Of a stretch of 57,871 nt of DNA, positions 46,314-55,812 are shown one piece after another. Source of the stretch: an uncultured Lachnospiraceae bacterium (lineage in GTDB: Bacteria > Bacillota > Clostridia > Lachnospirales > Lachnospiraceae); assembly GCA_949743325.1 (NCBI GenBank), contig CATJTQ010000098.1:1-57871 (forward strand), written 5' to 3'. Positions within the stretch are counted from its first letter, which is position 1, and every line of letters starts with the position of its first letter. The notes under the pieces are model-generated. The model saw only the letters and a program-made list of their open reading frames with translations. It searched no databases and was not told where the DNA came from. The position numbers and the translations under genes are program-made.

Positions 46314-47524
46314 ATAGAAAAATTATAACACCTATTTGTATAACAGTATTTACAGTTTTATTTTTTTCTCTTATTTTAATGTTGTTTATGATATACGAAC
46401 ATTTTTCAGAAATACATCAAAATCAACTTAAAGTTCAGACTGAATTGGCATCTAATGGTATTTCAAAAAGCGGAATTGAATTTTTTAATAATCTAAATAT
46501 GGAAAACTGCCGCATTACATGGATCGCTTCTGATGGAAAAGTTATATTTGACACGGATGCCGAGGCCTCTTTAATGGAAAATCATTTAGACCGTATTGAG
46601 ATAGAACAGGCTTTAACAGAAGGATATGGAGAAAGTTCACACTATTCCAATACACTGACTAAGCGATTATTTTATACAGCGCAGAGACTTCCCGACGGAA
46701 CGGTAGTTCGTCTGTCCAGTACACAATATACAATTTGGATAATTTTATTGGCAATTTTGCGTCCAATATTAATTGTAGTCATAATTGCAGTAATCTTTTC
46801 ATTTATTATATCTATATTGTTGTCAAAAAAATTTGTAACTCCGTTCAATGAATCAATGAGACGTGAATTTACTGCTAATGTGTCTCATGAATTAAAAACG
46901 CCGTTGCATTCAATTTCAGGTTATGCAGAGTTGTTAAAAAATGATATGGTACAGCAGGATGATATTGCTCAGTTTTCAGAACGTATTTATACAGAAGCTC
47001 AGAGGATGATAGTTCTTGTTGATGATATAATAAATTTATCTCATTTGGATGAGGGAGCAGAGGATTTGCAGCATGAAGAAACGGATTTATTTTCTTTGGC
47101 GGACGAGACAGTACTAAGTCTGCAGCCAAAAGCAAAGGCAGCCGGAATAAATATGTCATTAACTGGTGAGAGTGCGGTTATAAACGGTATTCCGCAGTTG
47201 TTAAAAGGTATTATATTTAATCTGTGTGATAATGCTGTTAAATATAATCGGAAAGATGGTAATGTTGACGTTAGTATTAAGGATGAGGGCAATTATGTAA
47301 TTCTGTCTGTTAAAGATACAGGGATAGGGATTCCGAAAGAGCATCATAATCGTATTTTTGAAAGATTTTACAGAGTAGATAAAAGTCATTCAAAAGAGGT
47401 TGGAGGAACCGGGCTTGGACTTTCTATAGTAAAACATGCGGCAAGGCTGCATAAGGCTGAAATTAAATTAGATAGTGTTGTTGATTGCGGTACGTCTATA
47501 ATAGTAAAATTTCCCAAAAATTAA
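46310..47524 (+). CDS. PhoR-like sensor histidine kinase
   Basis: 404 residues. Two membrane helices (about 8-28 and 145-170) enclose an extracytoplasmic PAS-like sensor (RITWIASDGKVIFDTDAE). The HisKA box is EFTANVSHELKTPLHSISGY (His near residue 193). The HATPase has NLCDNAVKYN, DTGIGI and GGTGLGLSIVKH. There is no separate cytoplasmic PAS as in E. coli PhoR, but the layout matches PhoR-type kinases of Firmicutes. The start is coupled to the regulator gene (ATGA overlap). Confidence 0.9.
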   Translation: MNRKIITPICITVFTVLFFSLILMLFMIYEHFSEIHQNQLKVQTELASNGISKSGIEFFNNLNMENCRITWIASDGKVIFDTDAEASLMENHLDRIEIEQALTEGYGESSHYSNTLTKRLFYTAQRLPDGTVVRLSSTQYTIWIILLAILRPILIVVIIAVIFSFIISILLSKKFVTPFNESMRREFTANVSHELKTPLHSISGYAELLKNDMVQQDDIAQFSERIYTEAQRMIVLVDDIINLSHLDEGAEDLQHEETDLFSLADETVLSLQPKAKAAGINMSLTGESAVINGIPQLLKGIIFNLCDNAVKYNRKDGNVDVSIKDEGNYVILSVKDTGIGIPKEHHNRIFERFYRVDKSHSKEVGGTGLGLSIVKHAARLHKAEIKLDSVVDCGTSIIVKFPKN

Positions 47525-47538
47525 AATAAATAAAATAC

Positions 47539-47555
47539 TTTACAAGAATTTTACA
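47539..47555 (+). promoter_or_regulatory. Pho-box-like direct repeat upstream of the Na/Pi symporter
   Basis: TTTACA at 47539-47544 and again at 47550-47555, an 11-base period, as in the TT(A/T)ACA repeats bound by PhoP of Bacillus. It lies about 80 bases before the symporter start. No clear -35/-10 pair was found after it, consistent with an activated promoter. Confidence 0.45.
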
Positions 47556-47633
47556 AAGCTACGATAATAGATTTGATATATGTCTGTTAATGTGTTCTCA
47601 TAACGATATTAAAAAGTAAAGGAATGAGGTTTA

Positions 47634-48677
47634 ATGGATATTTTTAATGTATTGACGTTGATTGGAGGTTTGTGTCTTTTCCTCTTTGGAATGAATGTGA
47701 TGGGTCAGGCTTTAGAGCGCAGAGCAGGAGGACAGCTGCAGGCTGTACTTGGAAAACTGACAACTGGCAGGGCTGCCGGAGTTCTGACCGGAATGGGTGT
47801 GACAGCCCTTATTCAAAGTTCATCAGCTACAACTGTTATGGTAGTAGGCTTTGTAAATTCAGGTATTATGAGTTTAAAACAGGCAATAAATGTTATTATT
47901 GGTGCAAATATAGGAACAACTGTTACCGCATGGCTTTTAAGTCTTGCAGGTATTGACAGCAGCAATATGTTTATAAGACTTTTAAAACCGTCTTCTTTTA
48001 CTCCTGTACTTGCTTTGATTGGTATTTTTTTCTTTATGTTTTGTGCTTCTGAGAAGAAGAAGGATACAGGAATGGTTTTACTTGGTTTTGCAACGTTGAT
48101 GTTTGGTATGGAAGAAATGTCTGGAGCTGTATCAGGTCTTTGTGACGTTCCTGCATTTCAAAATCTTTTTATAATGTTTAAAAACCCAATTCTTGGTGTG
48201 ATTGCAGGAACTGTATTAACGGCAATTATACAGTCCAGTTCTGCATCAGTAGGAATATTACAGGCGTTGGCAGTTACAGGACAGGTGTCATACAGTGCGG
48301 CTATACCAATTATAATGGGCCAGAATATAGGTACTTGCGTGACAGCAATTTTATCTTCTGTCGGAGCAAATAGAAATGCAAAGCGTGTTGCGATGGTACA
48401 CTTGATATTTAATATTATTGGTACAGTATTTGGGTTAATGTTGTTCTGTTTGATAAAGTCGGTATTTAGTCCGGCATTGTTTGAAGAGTCAGCTTCACTG
48501 TTTGGTATTGCCACAGCTCACTCAGCGTTTAACATTTTAGGTACTATGTTAGTATTGCCAATGTCAGGTCTTCTTGAAAAATTTGTAAGCTATCCTTCAC
48601 CAAAGCATCTGATTATATCAAAATTATATTATGCTAAACGTCTGATAGTCAGTCAGGTGCCTCGCAATGGTAAGTAG
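47634..48677 (+). CDS. Na+/phosphate symporter (NptA-like), short form without PhoU domain
   Basis: 347 residues. Two inverted repeats with the family signature QSSSATTVM (first half) and QSSSASVGI (second half), GANIGTT and GQNIGTC, and about eight to nine membrane helices. Many homologues are 530-590 residues and carry a C-terminal PhoU-like domain; here the protein ends soon after the last helix (KHLIISKLYYAKRL). It imports phosphate with sodium. RBS AATGAGG is weak. Preceded by a PhoB/PhoR-like pair and TTTACA repeats. Confidence 0.9.
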   Translation: MDIFNVLTLIGGLCLFLFGMNVMGQALERRAGGQLQAVLGKLTTGRAAGVLTGMGVTALIQSSSATTVMVVGFVNSGIMSLKQAINVIIGANIGTTVTAWLLSLAGIDSSNMFIRLLKPSSFTPVLALIGIFFFMFCASEKKKDTGMVLLGFATLMFGMEEMSGAVSGLCDVPAFQNLFIMFKNPILGVIAGTVLTAIIQSSSASVGILQALAVTGQVSYSAAIPIIMGQNIGTCVTAILSSVGANRNAKRVAMVHLIFNIIGTVFGLMLFCLIKSVFSPALFEESASLFGIATAHSAFNILGTMLVLPMSGLLEKFVSYPSPKHLIISKLYYAKRLIVSQVPRNGK

Positions 48678-48695
48678 TGTTTTGATGATTGTTTA

Positions 48696-48765
48696 AGGGC
48701 TGTTGAGAAGTAGAGAGACAATTATATTGTTTTTGTCTATCTATCTTAGTCAATAGCTCTTTTTG
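48696..48765. terminator. long bidirectional hairpin between symporter gene and sbcC
   Basis: AGGGCTGTTGA (48696-48706) pairs with TCAATAGCTCT (48750-48760; two G-U), followed by T-rich sequence. The interior folds too (TAGAGAGACAA with TTGTCTATCTA, one mismatch). It serves the convergent genes on both strands. Confidence 0.75.
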
Positions 48766-48809
48766 TTTTTTAATAATAGATATTGAAAAGTTAATAAAGA
48801 GTAAGTGAG

Positions 48810-51800
48810 TTAAAAGTCGGTTTCTATAGTAATATAACTTCCATTTATAACAGTTTTATTTTCTTGGTTGCTGTTACATTTTTTGATTTTAATTTGCTGA
48901 GATATATTTTCCATTAATTCTTCACGATGACTGATAATTCCGACCAGTTTGCTGCATCCTGATAAATTAATTAAAATGTCCAGTGCATTTTCAATTGATT
49001 TGCGGTCTAAAGTTCCAAAACCTTCATCGATAAACAGTGCATCCATCTGAATGCCCCCAAGATTTGAGGAAATTGTATCAGAGAGCCCTAATGCTAAACT
49101 TAGTGAGGCCTTAAAACTCTCACCCCCGGAAAGGCTGCCTACAGGTCTTTTGTGTCCGCTGAAATTATCAAGAACTTCAAGGTTAAGTGAGGTATTAGAC
49201 TTTTTGTCAGCTGAATCTTTTTGTCTGTACAGTTCATATTGATTGTCTGTCATAGGAAGAAGTCTCTTATTTGCGGCAGCTATGATACAGTCAAAATGTG
49301 CAGCTTGAATATATTGTTCGAGCGTAATTTTGGGTTTTCCGCTTATCTGTCCTGTTACCAATTCATATAGACGTGTGCAGTTATCTGTTTCTTTTCTAAG
49401 GTTTTCTAAAGTTGATTTCTTTGAAATTATTTGAGTAAGTAATTTTTTATTGTTTTCTAGTCTATGTTTAATAGTTGATTTTTTTGTTTGAAGTATTTCA
49501 GCATCATTATTTTTTACAATAATATATTGTTCAAGCTTACCTTCATCAATTAAAATCTTATCTTTAGCGTCAGCTTCTGCCTGTTTTAATTTCTCATTAT
49601 TTATTTTAACTTCAGTATCATAGTCTGTTTTTATCTTTTCATTTTCCTCAATTATATTTTCCGTAACTGAATAATGTAAAAAATCTTCTAAAGACTCAAA
49701 GTTATTATCAACAAGCGCTTTCTTATATTTATTGAATAACTCTTGATCTTTTTTCTTTTCTTGGCTGTAGGTGGTTTGCAAAATTGAAATAGCAGATTCA
49801 CATTTTACCTTCTCTTTTTCTGCAGTCTCTTTTTCGTGTTTTGCCGCCTCAATAGCTGAATAAATTTTTTGGTATTCACTCTCGTAGTTTTGCTGTGCCT
49901 CTTTTGCCTCTGTTAAATTTTTATATTCTAATTTATTAAGATTTTCCATTAGAGCTTTTTTTTCTGCCAATTTAATGTGGTTATTATCTCTGTTTTTTGA
50001 TAATTGCAATTTTTTATTTTCAAGAATTGTTGTTTCTTCACCGCGTGCTTGCTGCAGTTTATCTTCATATATTTTTAAAGCATTGCAATTATTTAGTAAA
50101 TCTTTTTCTTTTTCATTGCTAATTTTTAGTTTTTCTGAAATATCTGTTAATGCAGAGATAATTAAATTATTTAACTGATCAATTGTCATATTTCTTTCGT
50201 AATTGATGAAAAGATAATCATTGCTGAATGTTTCAAATATCTGAGTTTTTAAAACTTTTTCAGTGGTTTGAGCTGCTGTTTTGATGTTTTCAGCATCTAG
50301 CAGTGCCTTATCCTTATCCCGCTTTGCCTTTTCTTCATCTTGCTGAAATTTTTTGAGTTTTGTTTCGGTAATTGATTCTTCAGGCATTGCTGCTGGTTCG
50401 GGGTGGTTGGTAGAGCCGCATACAGGGCATTTTATGCCATCTTTTAAGTTTTTGGCAAGAAGGCCTGCTCTGCAGTTGTCAAATATAATTTCTGCCTTTT
50501 TTCTCTTGCTTTCTAAGTTATTATGTATTTGCTGCTTTTCTTTAAATATAGTTTGCTTTTCAGTTAAATCTTTTAGTATGTTATTGTAGTTCGGAATGTT
50601 TTCTTCTGATAGTAAAATTAATTTATTTTTTAGCGATTGTATAGCTGTATTGTGATTTTTTATGGCTTCTAACTCGGCAGGTTTGTCCTTTAATGTTTTA
50701 ATTATCTCTTCTAATGAGCTTATTTTTTCGTTGAGGTTTTTTTCAGTGCTTTCTATATTATGCCATTCGTTATCTAATTGTAGTTTTTCATTTTCAAGGG
50801 TTAAAATATTATTGTTAAGCAGCTCCTTTTGTTTGTATTTTTCAAAATCCTCTTTGATTTTTTCAGAAGACTTTTTAAAAAGTTCGCCATTTTTCTCTTC
50901 TTTTAATACAGTATTTAAATTGTCTGCAGTTTTGATTTGACGTGCGTCTATATCTTTTAAATTTACTTTGTGCAAGGTAATCGTTTTTTCAGTGTTTTTT
51001 AATTGCTGATTGTTTTCTAACCACATATTGTATATTGGTTTTACATTTCTTGACGCAGCAGTCTGTTTTTTTATTAATGTGGATAATTCCTTAATTTCCG
51101 CTTCTTTAGCTTTAAGAAAGGTTTTATTTTCAAGTAGTTTCTTATGCCGGTTAATAAACTCATTATTTGTTTTTGCTTTAGCTAATTCAGCTTTTTTTGT
51201 GTCTAAAATCTTTAGAAGTTTATTTAATTTGTTTTCGTTTTCAAAATATAGATGATTATCTTCTGAAATTATATTGTCTATAATATTTATGATTTCATCT
51301 ATGTTCCATGTGCTTTTGCTTTTTAAAGTATTTTGCTGAAGAATTAATAAATCTTTATAGTATGTGCTTTTATCGTCTACTGCCGCCTCATTAAAATATT
51401 GTATAATACTCTGTTCTGCTGCCGTTTTATTTGAACTTGCTGTATCTTTTCTTGATTTTAGTCTGTCGCCTATTTTCTTATAGCTGTCTGTCATAAAAAT
51501 TGTGCGCAGAATATTGGTTCTTACATCTGTTTTCGCATTTAGTAGTTCTCTGAATTCTCCCTGGGCGATCATTGCAATTTGCTTAAATTGTTTGCAGTCT
51601 ATATTAAGCAGTTCATGTATTGCTCTATTAACTGCGCTACATCCTTCTGTTGGGGGTTCATCTTCACAGTAAAAGATTGCCTTTTCACTTTGGATAATAG
51701 TTCCCTCGCCTCGCTGTTTTGGGCGCTCATAAGCAGGCTGGCGGTAAATATGGTATTTTTTCCCTTGATGAGAGAAATAAAAAACTACAAAGCTTTCCGT

Positions 51801-52025
51801 CTGAAAAGAGGCGTAATCGCAGCGGAGATTTTTAGTATCTCTATAGCTACCGCTTGTCTCGCCATATAACGCAAAGCAAATTGCATCAAATAATGTTGTC
51901 TTTCCGGCTCCTGTATCCCCAGAAATTAAAAATAATCCTCGTTCTTCAAATTGCTCAAAATTAATCTCAGGCATCGTATCAGCGTAAGGTCCGAACGCGC
52001 TTATGATAAGTTTAATTGGTTTCAT
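48810..52025 (-). CDS. sbcC: exonuclease SbcC (Rad50-like ATPase)
   Basis: 1071 residues. Walker A GDTGAGKTTLFDAI near residue 36, then two long coiled-coil arms separated by a zinc-hook CPVCGSTNHP near the middle. At the C-terminus are the signature LSGGESFKASLSLAL, Walker B ALFIDEGFGTLD and the H-loop IISHREEL. With SbcD it makes an ATP-driven nuclease that opens hairpins and cleans double-strand ends. It overlaps sbcD by 14 bases. The coiled coils are Lys/Glu/Asn-rich, in line with the base composition of the window. Confidence 0.95.
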   Translation of the reverse strand: MKPIKLIISAFGPYADTMPEINFEQFEERGLFLISGDTGAGKTTLFDAICFALYGETSGSYRDTKNLRCDYASFQTESFVVFYFSHQGKKYHIYRQPAYERPKQRGEGTIIQSEKAIFYCEDEPPTEGCSAVNRAIHELLNIDCKQFKQIAMIAQGEFRELLNAKTDVRTNILRTIFMTDSYKKIGDRLKSRKDTASSNKTAAEQSIIQYFNEAAVDDKSTYYKDLLILQQNTLKSKSTWNIDEIINIIDNIISEDNHLYFENENKLNKLLKILDTKKAELAKAKTNNEFINRHKKLLENKTFLKAKEAEIKELSTLIKKQTAASRNVKPIYNMWLENNQQLKNTEKTITLHKVNLKDIDARQIKTADNLNTVLKEEKNGELFKKSSEKIKEDFEKYKQKELLNNNILTLENEKLQLDNEWHNIESTEKNLNEKISSLEEIIKTLKDKPAELEAIKNHNTAIQSLKNKLILLSEENIPNYNNILKDLTEKQTIFKEKQQIHNNLESKRKKAEIIFDNCRAGLLAKNLKDGIKCPVCGSTNHPEPAAMPEESITETKLKKFQQDEEKAKRDKDKALLDAENIKTAAQTTEKVLKTQIFETFSNDYLFINYERNMTIDQLNNLIISALTDISEKLKISNEKEKDLLNNCNALKIYEDKLQQARGEETTILENKKLQLSKNRDNNHIKLAEKKALMENLNKLEYKNLTEAKEAQQNYESEYQKIYSAIEAAKHEKETAEKEKVKCESAISILQTTYSQEKKKDQELFNKYKKALVDNNFESLEDFLHYSVTENIIEENEKIKTDYDTEVKINNEKLKQAEADAKDKILIDEGKLEQYIIVKNNDAEILQTKKSTIKHRLENNKKLLTQIISKKSTLENLRKETDNCTRLYELVTGQISGKPKITLEQYIQAAHFDCIIAAANKRLLPMTDNQYELYRQKDSADKKSNTSLNLEVLDNFSGHKRPVGSLSGGESFKASLSLALGLSDTISSNLGGIQMDALFIDEGFGTLDRKSIENALDILINLSGCSKLVGIISHREELMENISQQIKIKKCNSNQENKTVINGSYITIETDF

Positions 52026-53184
52026 CTGTTATTCCCGCCTCCTTTGCTGTATCAAGTAAAATTTTCATCTCATCTTCATTCATTTCACAACCAAACATCA
52101 TATTATAAAAATCAGATATCAGTTCTTCAAATGATTTTTCTCGTGTAACTTTTGCCAAGTCAATAAGCTCAGTATTGCCTGTATGTAAATTTTTATAATC
52201 AAGTTTTAATGTGTTAGGATAGTACTGCCTGATAATTGTTATTGCGTTTTCTATAGGATTTTCGTCTGTAAGAGTAACATAAATATAATCGTCAGGATTT
52301 GTAATATGATTTTTATTAAGCAGCTGCTCCATTTTTCCAATCAAGTGCCTGATATCGCGCAGAGGCTGCAGTTTAATTAAGTCAATATCAATTGTATTAT
52401 TATCGTCTATTGAAATAATGGGAATTGATTTATTATTTTCAATTTCACTTATAGAATATTTAAGCGGTGAACCGGCGTATCTAATCGTATCTTTTCCAAT
52501 TTTTTGGGGTGAGTGAATATGTCCAAGCGCAACATAATCAAAATCGTCAAAACAGTCATATCCAATTTTCTCTACATTGCCTACATTTGGAATGGCAATA
52601 TTTTTTACTGAAGCGTTTTCAGAACCTCCGATTACAGGCTGTTCATTTTTTCCGGCAACAAATTGATGTGCTGCCAGAATATTTATTTCATTCTTATTTA
52701 TGGGTTCATTTTGCAAAATAACACGAACAGCCTTATCATAAGAATCAATTTGTTCATCAGGAAAATAATGTTTTACAGTTGATGCTTTTACAAACGGTAA
52801 GAGGTAAATATTTACATTGTTATTGTTGTGTTCAATAGAATATTTAAATAGTTTTCCTTCATATTTTGTAGAAATATAAATACCGCTTAATTTAAACAAC
52901 GAGCTTCCAAAGTTAAGGCGTTCGTCGGAATCATGATTACCGCTAATAATAAAAGTTTTTATTTTTTTTACGGCAAGTTGGCAAATAAAGTCGTTGAATA
53001 TTCTTACAGCTTCTTCACTGGGAATTGCTTTATCATAAATATCCCCTGCTATTATAAGAATTTCAACAGCTTGCTCGTCAATAATAGATAAAATTTGATT
53101 TAAAATATATTTCTGATCATCAATTAGGCTGTAATCATTTAATGATTTACCTATATGCAAATCCCCCAGATGCATTAATTTCAT
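52012..53184 (-). CDS. sbcD: exonuclease SbcD (Mre11-like nuclease)
   Basis: 390 residues. Metallophosphoesterase motifs in order: GDLHIGK, AGDIYDKAIPS, SGNHDSDE, then GHIHSPQ. A DNA-binding cap and SbcC-binding helices follow. The start at 53184 is placed eight bases after AGGAG; the ATG at 53190 is only two bases from it. Upstream of it, 53185-53490 is a gene-less AT-rich region with a 21-base inverted repeat and no recognisable LexA box. Confidence 0.94.
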   Translation of the reverse strand: MKLMHLGDLHIGKSLNDYSLIDDQKYILNQILSIIDEQAVEILIIAGDIYDKAIPSEEAVRIFNDFICQLAVKKIKTFIISGNHDSDERLNFGSSLFKLSGIYISTKYEGKLFKYSIEHNNNNVNIYLLPFVKASTVKHYFPDEQIDSYDKAVRVILQNEPINKNEINILAAHQFVAGKNEQPVIGGSENASVKNIAIPNVGNVEKIGYDCFDDFDYVALGHIHSPQKIGKDTIRYAGSPLKYSISEIENNKSIPIISIDDNNTIDIDLIKLQPLRDIRHLIGKMEQLLNKNHITNPDDYIYVTLTDENPIENAITIIRQYYPNTLKLDYKNLHTGNTELIDLAKVTREKSFEELISDFYNMMFGCEMNEDEMKILLDTAKEAGITDETN

Positions 53185-53222
53185 TAACATTTCTCCTATG
53201 TATATTATTTTTTAATTAAGTT

Positions 53223-53243
53223 AAATACTTATTTAAAGTATTT
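53223..53243. repeat. inverted repeat upstream of sbcD
   Basis: AAATACTT-ATTTA-AAGTATTT, perfect 8-base arms, about 39 bases before the sbcD start. Could be an operator or a small hairpin; too AT-rich for a sure call. Confidence 0.35.
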
Positions 53244-53490
53244 TATCATAATCATCTGTCTATATAAAGTCAGTTTTACTGATTATTAGTTTACTTAGAT
53301 ATTAAAAGTCAGCGGTGATACTGTATATAGTTTCTCATACATTCACCTAAATCAATGATTAGAAAAATTAAGAGTGTTTTATTTAGTTTAAAGTGCTTAT
53401 ATTAGGCATTTTATGAAACTGATATTATATTGTAAATAAAATTAACGATATAATAAATATAAATGATATTTTATAAGAAGGAGTACAATT

Positions 53491-54168
53491 ATGTCAGTTA
53501 AACTAGATAATAACAGGCTATTAAATCAATTTAGTAATTTTAATGTTAATGTAGAAAATTTTAGAAAAAAAACTTTAGTAATGTCAAATAATTCACAGAA
53601 AGTAAATGCATTAGAGACTTTGTCTGTGGAAAAGAGAGAGGCAGCAAAAAAAATAAGAGATAGAATAAATAACACAGTGGTAAATTCTGTTACGATATTC
53701 GCAGATAAGAGGGCTGGTCTTTTAAGAGAAATAAGAGAAGAAAAAGGGGCGTATAATTGCAACGATATTGTTAATACAAGTGGTTTTTGCTATGCAGAGC
53801 TTTATTCTGAAGTTGAAAAGCGGCACGAGAATTCAAAAGAACAATTATTTAAGCTTGATGGCAGTTTACTAACAAAAGAAGATGAGATACAGTGGCTGGA
53901 CGATCTGTATGAAAATGATGTCAGATGGCAGATATCGTGTGTTAATATTGCTGCTCAGCGTGAAAAATATCTTGGACATATTGAAGAGATTCCTAAAAAA
54001 GAAATTGAACAGTATGAAGCGTGTTTTTTTGATGCCAAAAAAACTTATATGGATATATATAAAACTTCATATCGCGATGGAAAGGAAATTAAATTAAACA
54101 ATTTAATATTTCTGCCGCAGACTGGTCAGCTGGATGTTATTTCTAAGATATTAGGCGATTTTTGTTAA
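53491..54168 (+). CDS. hypothetical protein, unrecognised
   Basis: 225 residues with no signal peptide or membrane helix. I recognise no domain. The N-terminal third is Asn/Lys/Ser-rich and polar. Residues about 45-75 (ETLSVEKREAAKKIRDRIN) look helical. The middle has conserved-looking aromatic and acidic segments (KEDEIQWLDDLYENDVRWQ), and the protein ends in Cys. RBS AAGAAGGAG. It stands alone: an AT-rich promoter-like TATAAT precedes it (about 53447) and a GNAT fragment overlaps its end. It may be an intracellular protein of a lineage-specific family. Confidence 0.65.
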   Translation: MSVKLDNNRLLNQFSNFNVNVENFRKKTLVMSNNSQKVNALETLSVEKREAAKKIRDRINNTVVNSVTIFADKRAGLLREIREEKGAYNCNDIVNTSGFCYAELYSEVEKRHENSKEQLFKLDGSLLTKEDEIQWLDDLYENDVRWQISCVNIAAQREKYLGHIEEIPKKEIEQYEACFFDAKKTYMDIYKTSYRDGKEIKLNNLIFLPQTGQLDVISKILGDFC

Positions 54169-54356
54169 TTGGAGAATTTAATGGAAACTTATTTGAAATG
54201 TTTGCTATTTTAAATGAAGAAATTGTTGTCGGTACAATTTCGGTATATCAGCGTTTTGAAACTATGTGTTCATGCGGTTTAGAGATTTTTGCCGATTATC
54301 GCAGGAAAGGTTTCGGCAAGAAAGCAATTATACAAGTAATAATTATTACAATATAA
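54162..54356 (+). pseudogene. fragment of a GNAT acetyltransferase
   Basis: About 64 codons: LIGEFNGNLFEMFAILNEEIVVGTISVYQ, then EIFADYRRKGFGKKAI, the acetyl-CoA-binding RRxGxGK segment of GNAT enzymes. The N-terminal strand and everything after motif A are missing; the frame ends in AT-rich sequence (IIITI). No start codon with a ribosome binding site belongs to it. It is a degraded remnant overlapping the end of the preceding gene. Confidence 0.6.
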
Positions 54357-54406
54357 TACATTGTAAAAGCATATCATTCAATAAAAAGTATTATTTAAGG
54401 AAATAG

Positions 54407-54435
54407 TTGACAAAATCCATTTGTTGGTATATCCT
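54407..54435 (+). promoter_or_regulatory. promoter of the DUF6483-like gene
   Basis: TTGACA (54407-54412), 17-base spacer, TATCCT (54430-54435). Start near 54442, which leaves the ATG at 54447 almost leaderless and argues for the TTG start at 54474. Confidence 0.5.
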
Positions 54436-54473
54436 AGTTATGTGCTATGATTAAAATTTTGGAGGAAATAAAT

Positions 54474-54854
54474 TTGTATGAGCAGGATTATATAATGCGG
54501 CTTATAAAAGAGATGGTTAGAATGATATTAAAATTATTGTTTAATATTGATACTAAATCACCATCTGCTGAATTAATAGAAGAACAAGCAGAAAAAGAGA
54601 TATTGAATGAATTATTAAAGTTGGCGGACAGCGGAAGAATTATTGAGGCAGAGGAACAAATTCAGCAAATGGTATCAGGCGGAAATAAGAGAAAATTAAA
54701 GATAGCTTTGATTTTCTATTCATATATTAATGATATGACAGATGAATTTTTGCAGCAGAATGACTATAGCCGGGATAAATTATCATCAGATTTAAAAGCT
54801 TTAATATCATTATATGGTCTTGAAAGTATGGCTGAGACGTTTTTAGAATATTAA
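54474..54854 (+). CDS. small DUF6483-like protein (TTG start)
   Basis: 126 residues counted from a TTG start (54474), eight bases after GGAGG (54461-54465). The sequence begins YEQDYIMRLIKEMVRMILKLLF and continues as an amphipathic, Leu/Glu-rich, all-helical protein (EEQAEKEILNELLKLADSGRI). From memory it resembles the clostridial DUF6483 family, whose members start with M-(Y/F)-x-QDYIMRLIKE; this supports the TTG as initiator. No known function. The longer frame from ATG 54447 lacks a ribosome binding site. Confidence 0.7.
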   Translation: MYEQDYIMRLIKEMVRMILKLLFNIDTKSPSAELIEEQAEKEILNELLKLADSGRIIEAEEQIQQMVSGGNKRKLKIALIFYSYINDMTDEFLQQNDYSRDKLSSDLKALISLYGLESMAETFLEY

Positions 54855-54931
54855 GCATATAAGGGTATAGTCATGTACATAAATTTTATGATATCGGCGA
54901 AACATTTCAATATACAAGGAGAGTGTGAAAG

Positions 54932-55807
54932 ATGGAGAATGAAAGATATGGTTTGAATAAGGAGCTGGCACAGATGTTAAAGGGAGGGGTAATAATGGAT
55001 GTTACCACTCCTGAGCAGGCAAAGATTGCCGAGGCGGCAGGTGCCTGCGCTGTTATGGCTCTGGAGAGAATACCTGCAGATATAAGAGCAGCGGGTGGGG
55101 TTTCAAGAATGAGCGACCCTAAAATGATTAAAGGTATACAGAGTGCAGTTTCTATTCCTGTTATGGCAAAATGCAGAATAGGGCATTTTGTAGAGGCGCA
55201 GATTTTGGAAGCTATTGAAATAGATTATATAGATGAAAGTGAGGTATTGTCCCCGGCAGACGACGTATATCATATAGATAAAACAGCATTTAAAGTGCCT
55301 TTTGTATGCGGTTCTAAAGATTTAGGCGAAGCGCTTAGAAGAATAAGCGAGGGAGCTTCAATGATAAGGACAAAAGGGGAACCGGGAACAGGAGATATTA
55401 TTCAGGCTGTAAGGCATATGAGAAAAATGAATAGTCAGATTGCCCAAATATCATCAATGCGTTCAGATGAACTGTATGAAGCTGCAAAATCGCTGCAGGT
55501 ACCTGTTGAACTTGTTAATTATGTACATGAAAATAAAAAACTTCCGGTAGTGAATTTTGCCGCCGGCGGTGTGGCTACTCCTGCCGACGCCGCGTTAATG
55601 ATGCAGCTCGGCGCTGAGGGCGTATTTGTTGGTTCGGGAATTTTTAAATCAGGAGATCCTAAAAAGAGGGCGGCAGCAATAGTAAAAGCAGTAACAAATT
55701 ATAATGATAAAGACTTATTGGCAAAATTATCAGAAGATTTAGGTGAAGCTATGGTAGGTATAAATGAAGAAGAAATTAATCTGCTAATGGCTGAAAGAGG
55801 CAGGTAA
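54932..55807 (+). CDS. pdxS: pyridoxal 5'-phosphate synthase subunit PdxS
   Basis: 291 residues, a (beta/alpha)8 barrel that condenses ribose 5-phosphate, glyceraldehyde 3-phosphate and ammonia into PLP. Conserved [53 protein letters not shown] and the phosphate-binding [28 protein letters not shown]. Receives ammonia from PdxT, encoded five bases downstream. No PdxR/MocR regulator lies nearby. Confidence 0.97.
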   Translation: MENERYGLNKELAQMLKGGVIMDVTTPEQAKIAEAAGACAVMALERIPADIRAAGGVSRMSDPKMIKGIQSAVSIPVMAKCRIGHFVEAQILEAIEIDYIDESEVLSPADDVYHIDKTAFKVPFVCGSKDLGEALRRISEGASMIRTKGEPGTGDIIQAVRHMRKMNSQIAQISSMRSDELYEAAKSLQVPVELVNYVHENKKLPVVNFAAGGVATPADAALMMQLGAEGVFVGSGIFKSGDPKKRAAAIVKAVTNYNDKDLLAKLSEDLGEAMVGINEEEINLLMAERGR

Positions 55808-55812
55808 TACAG

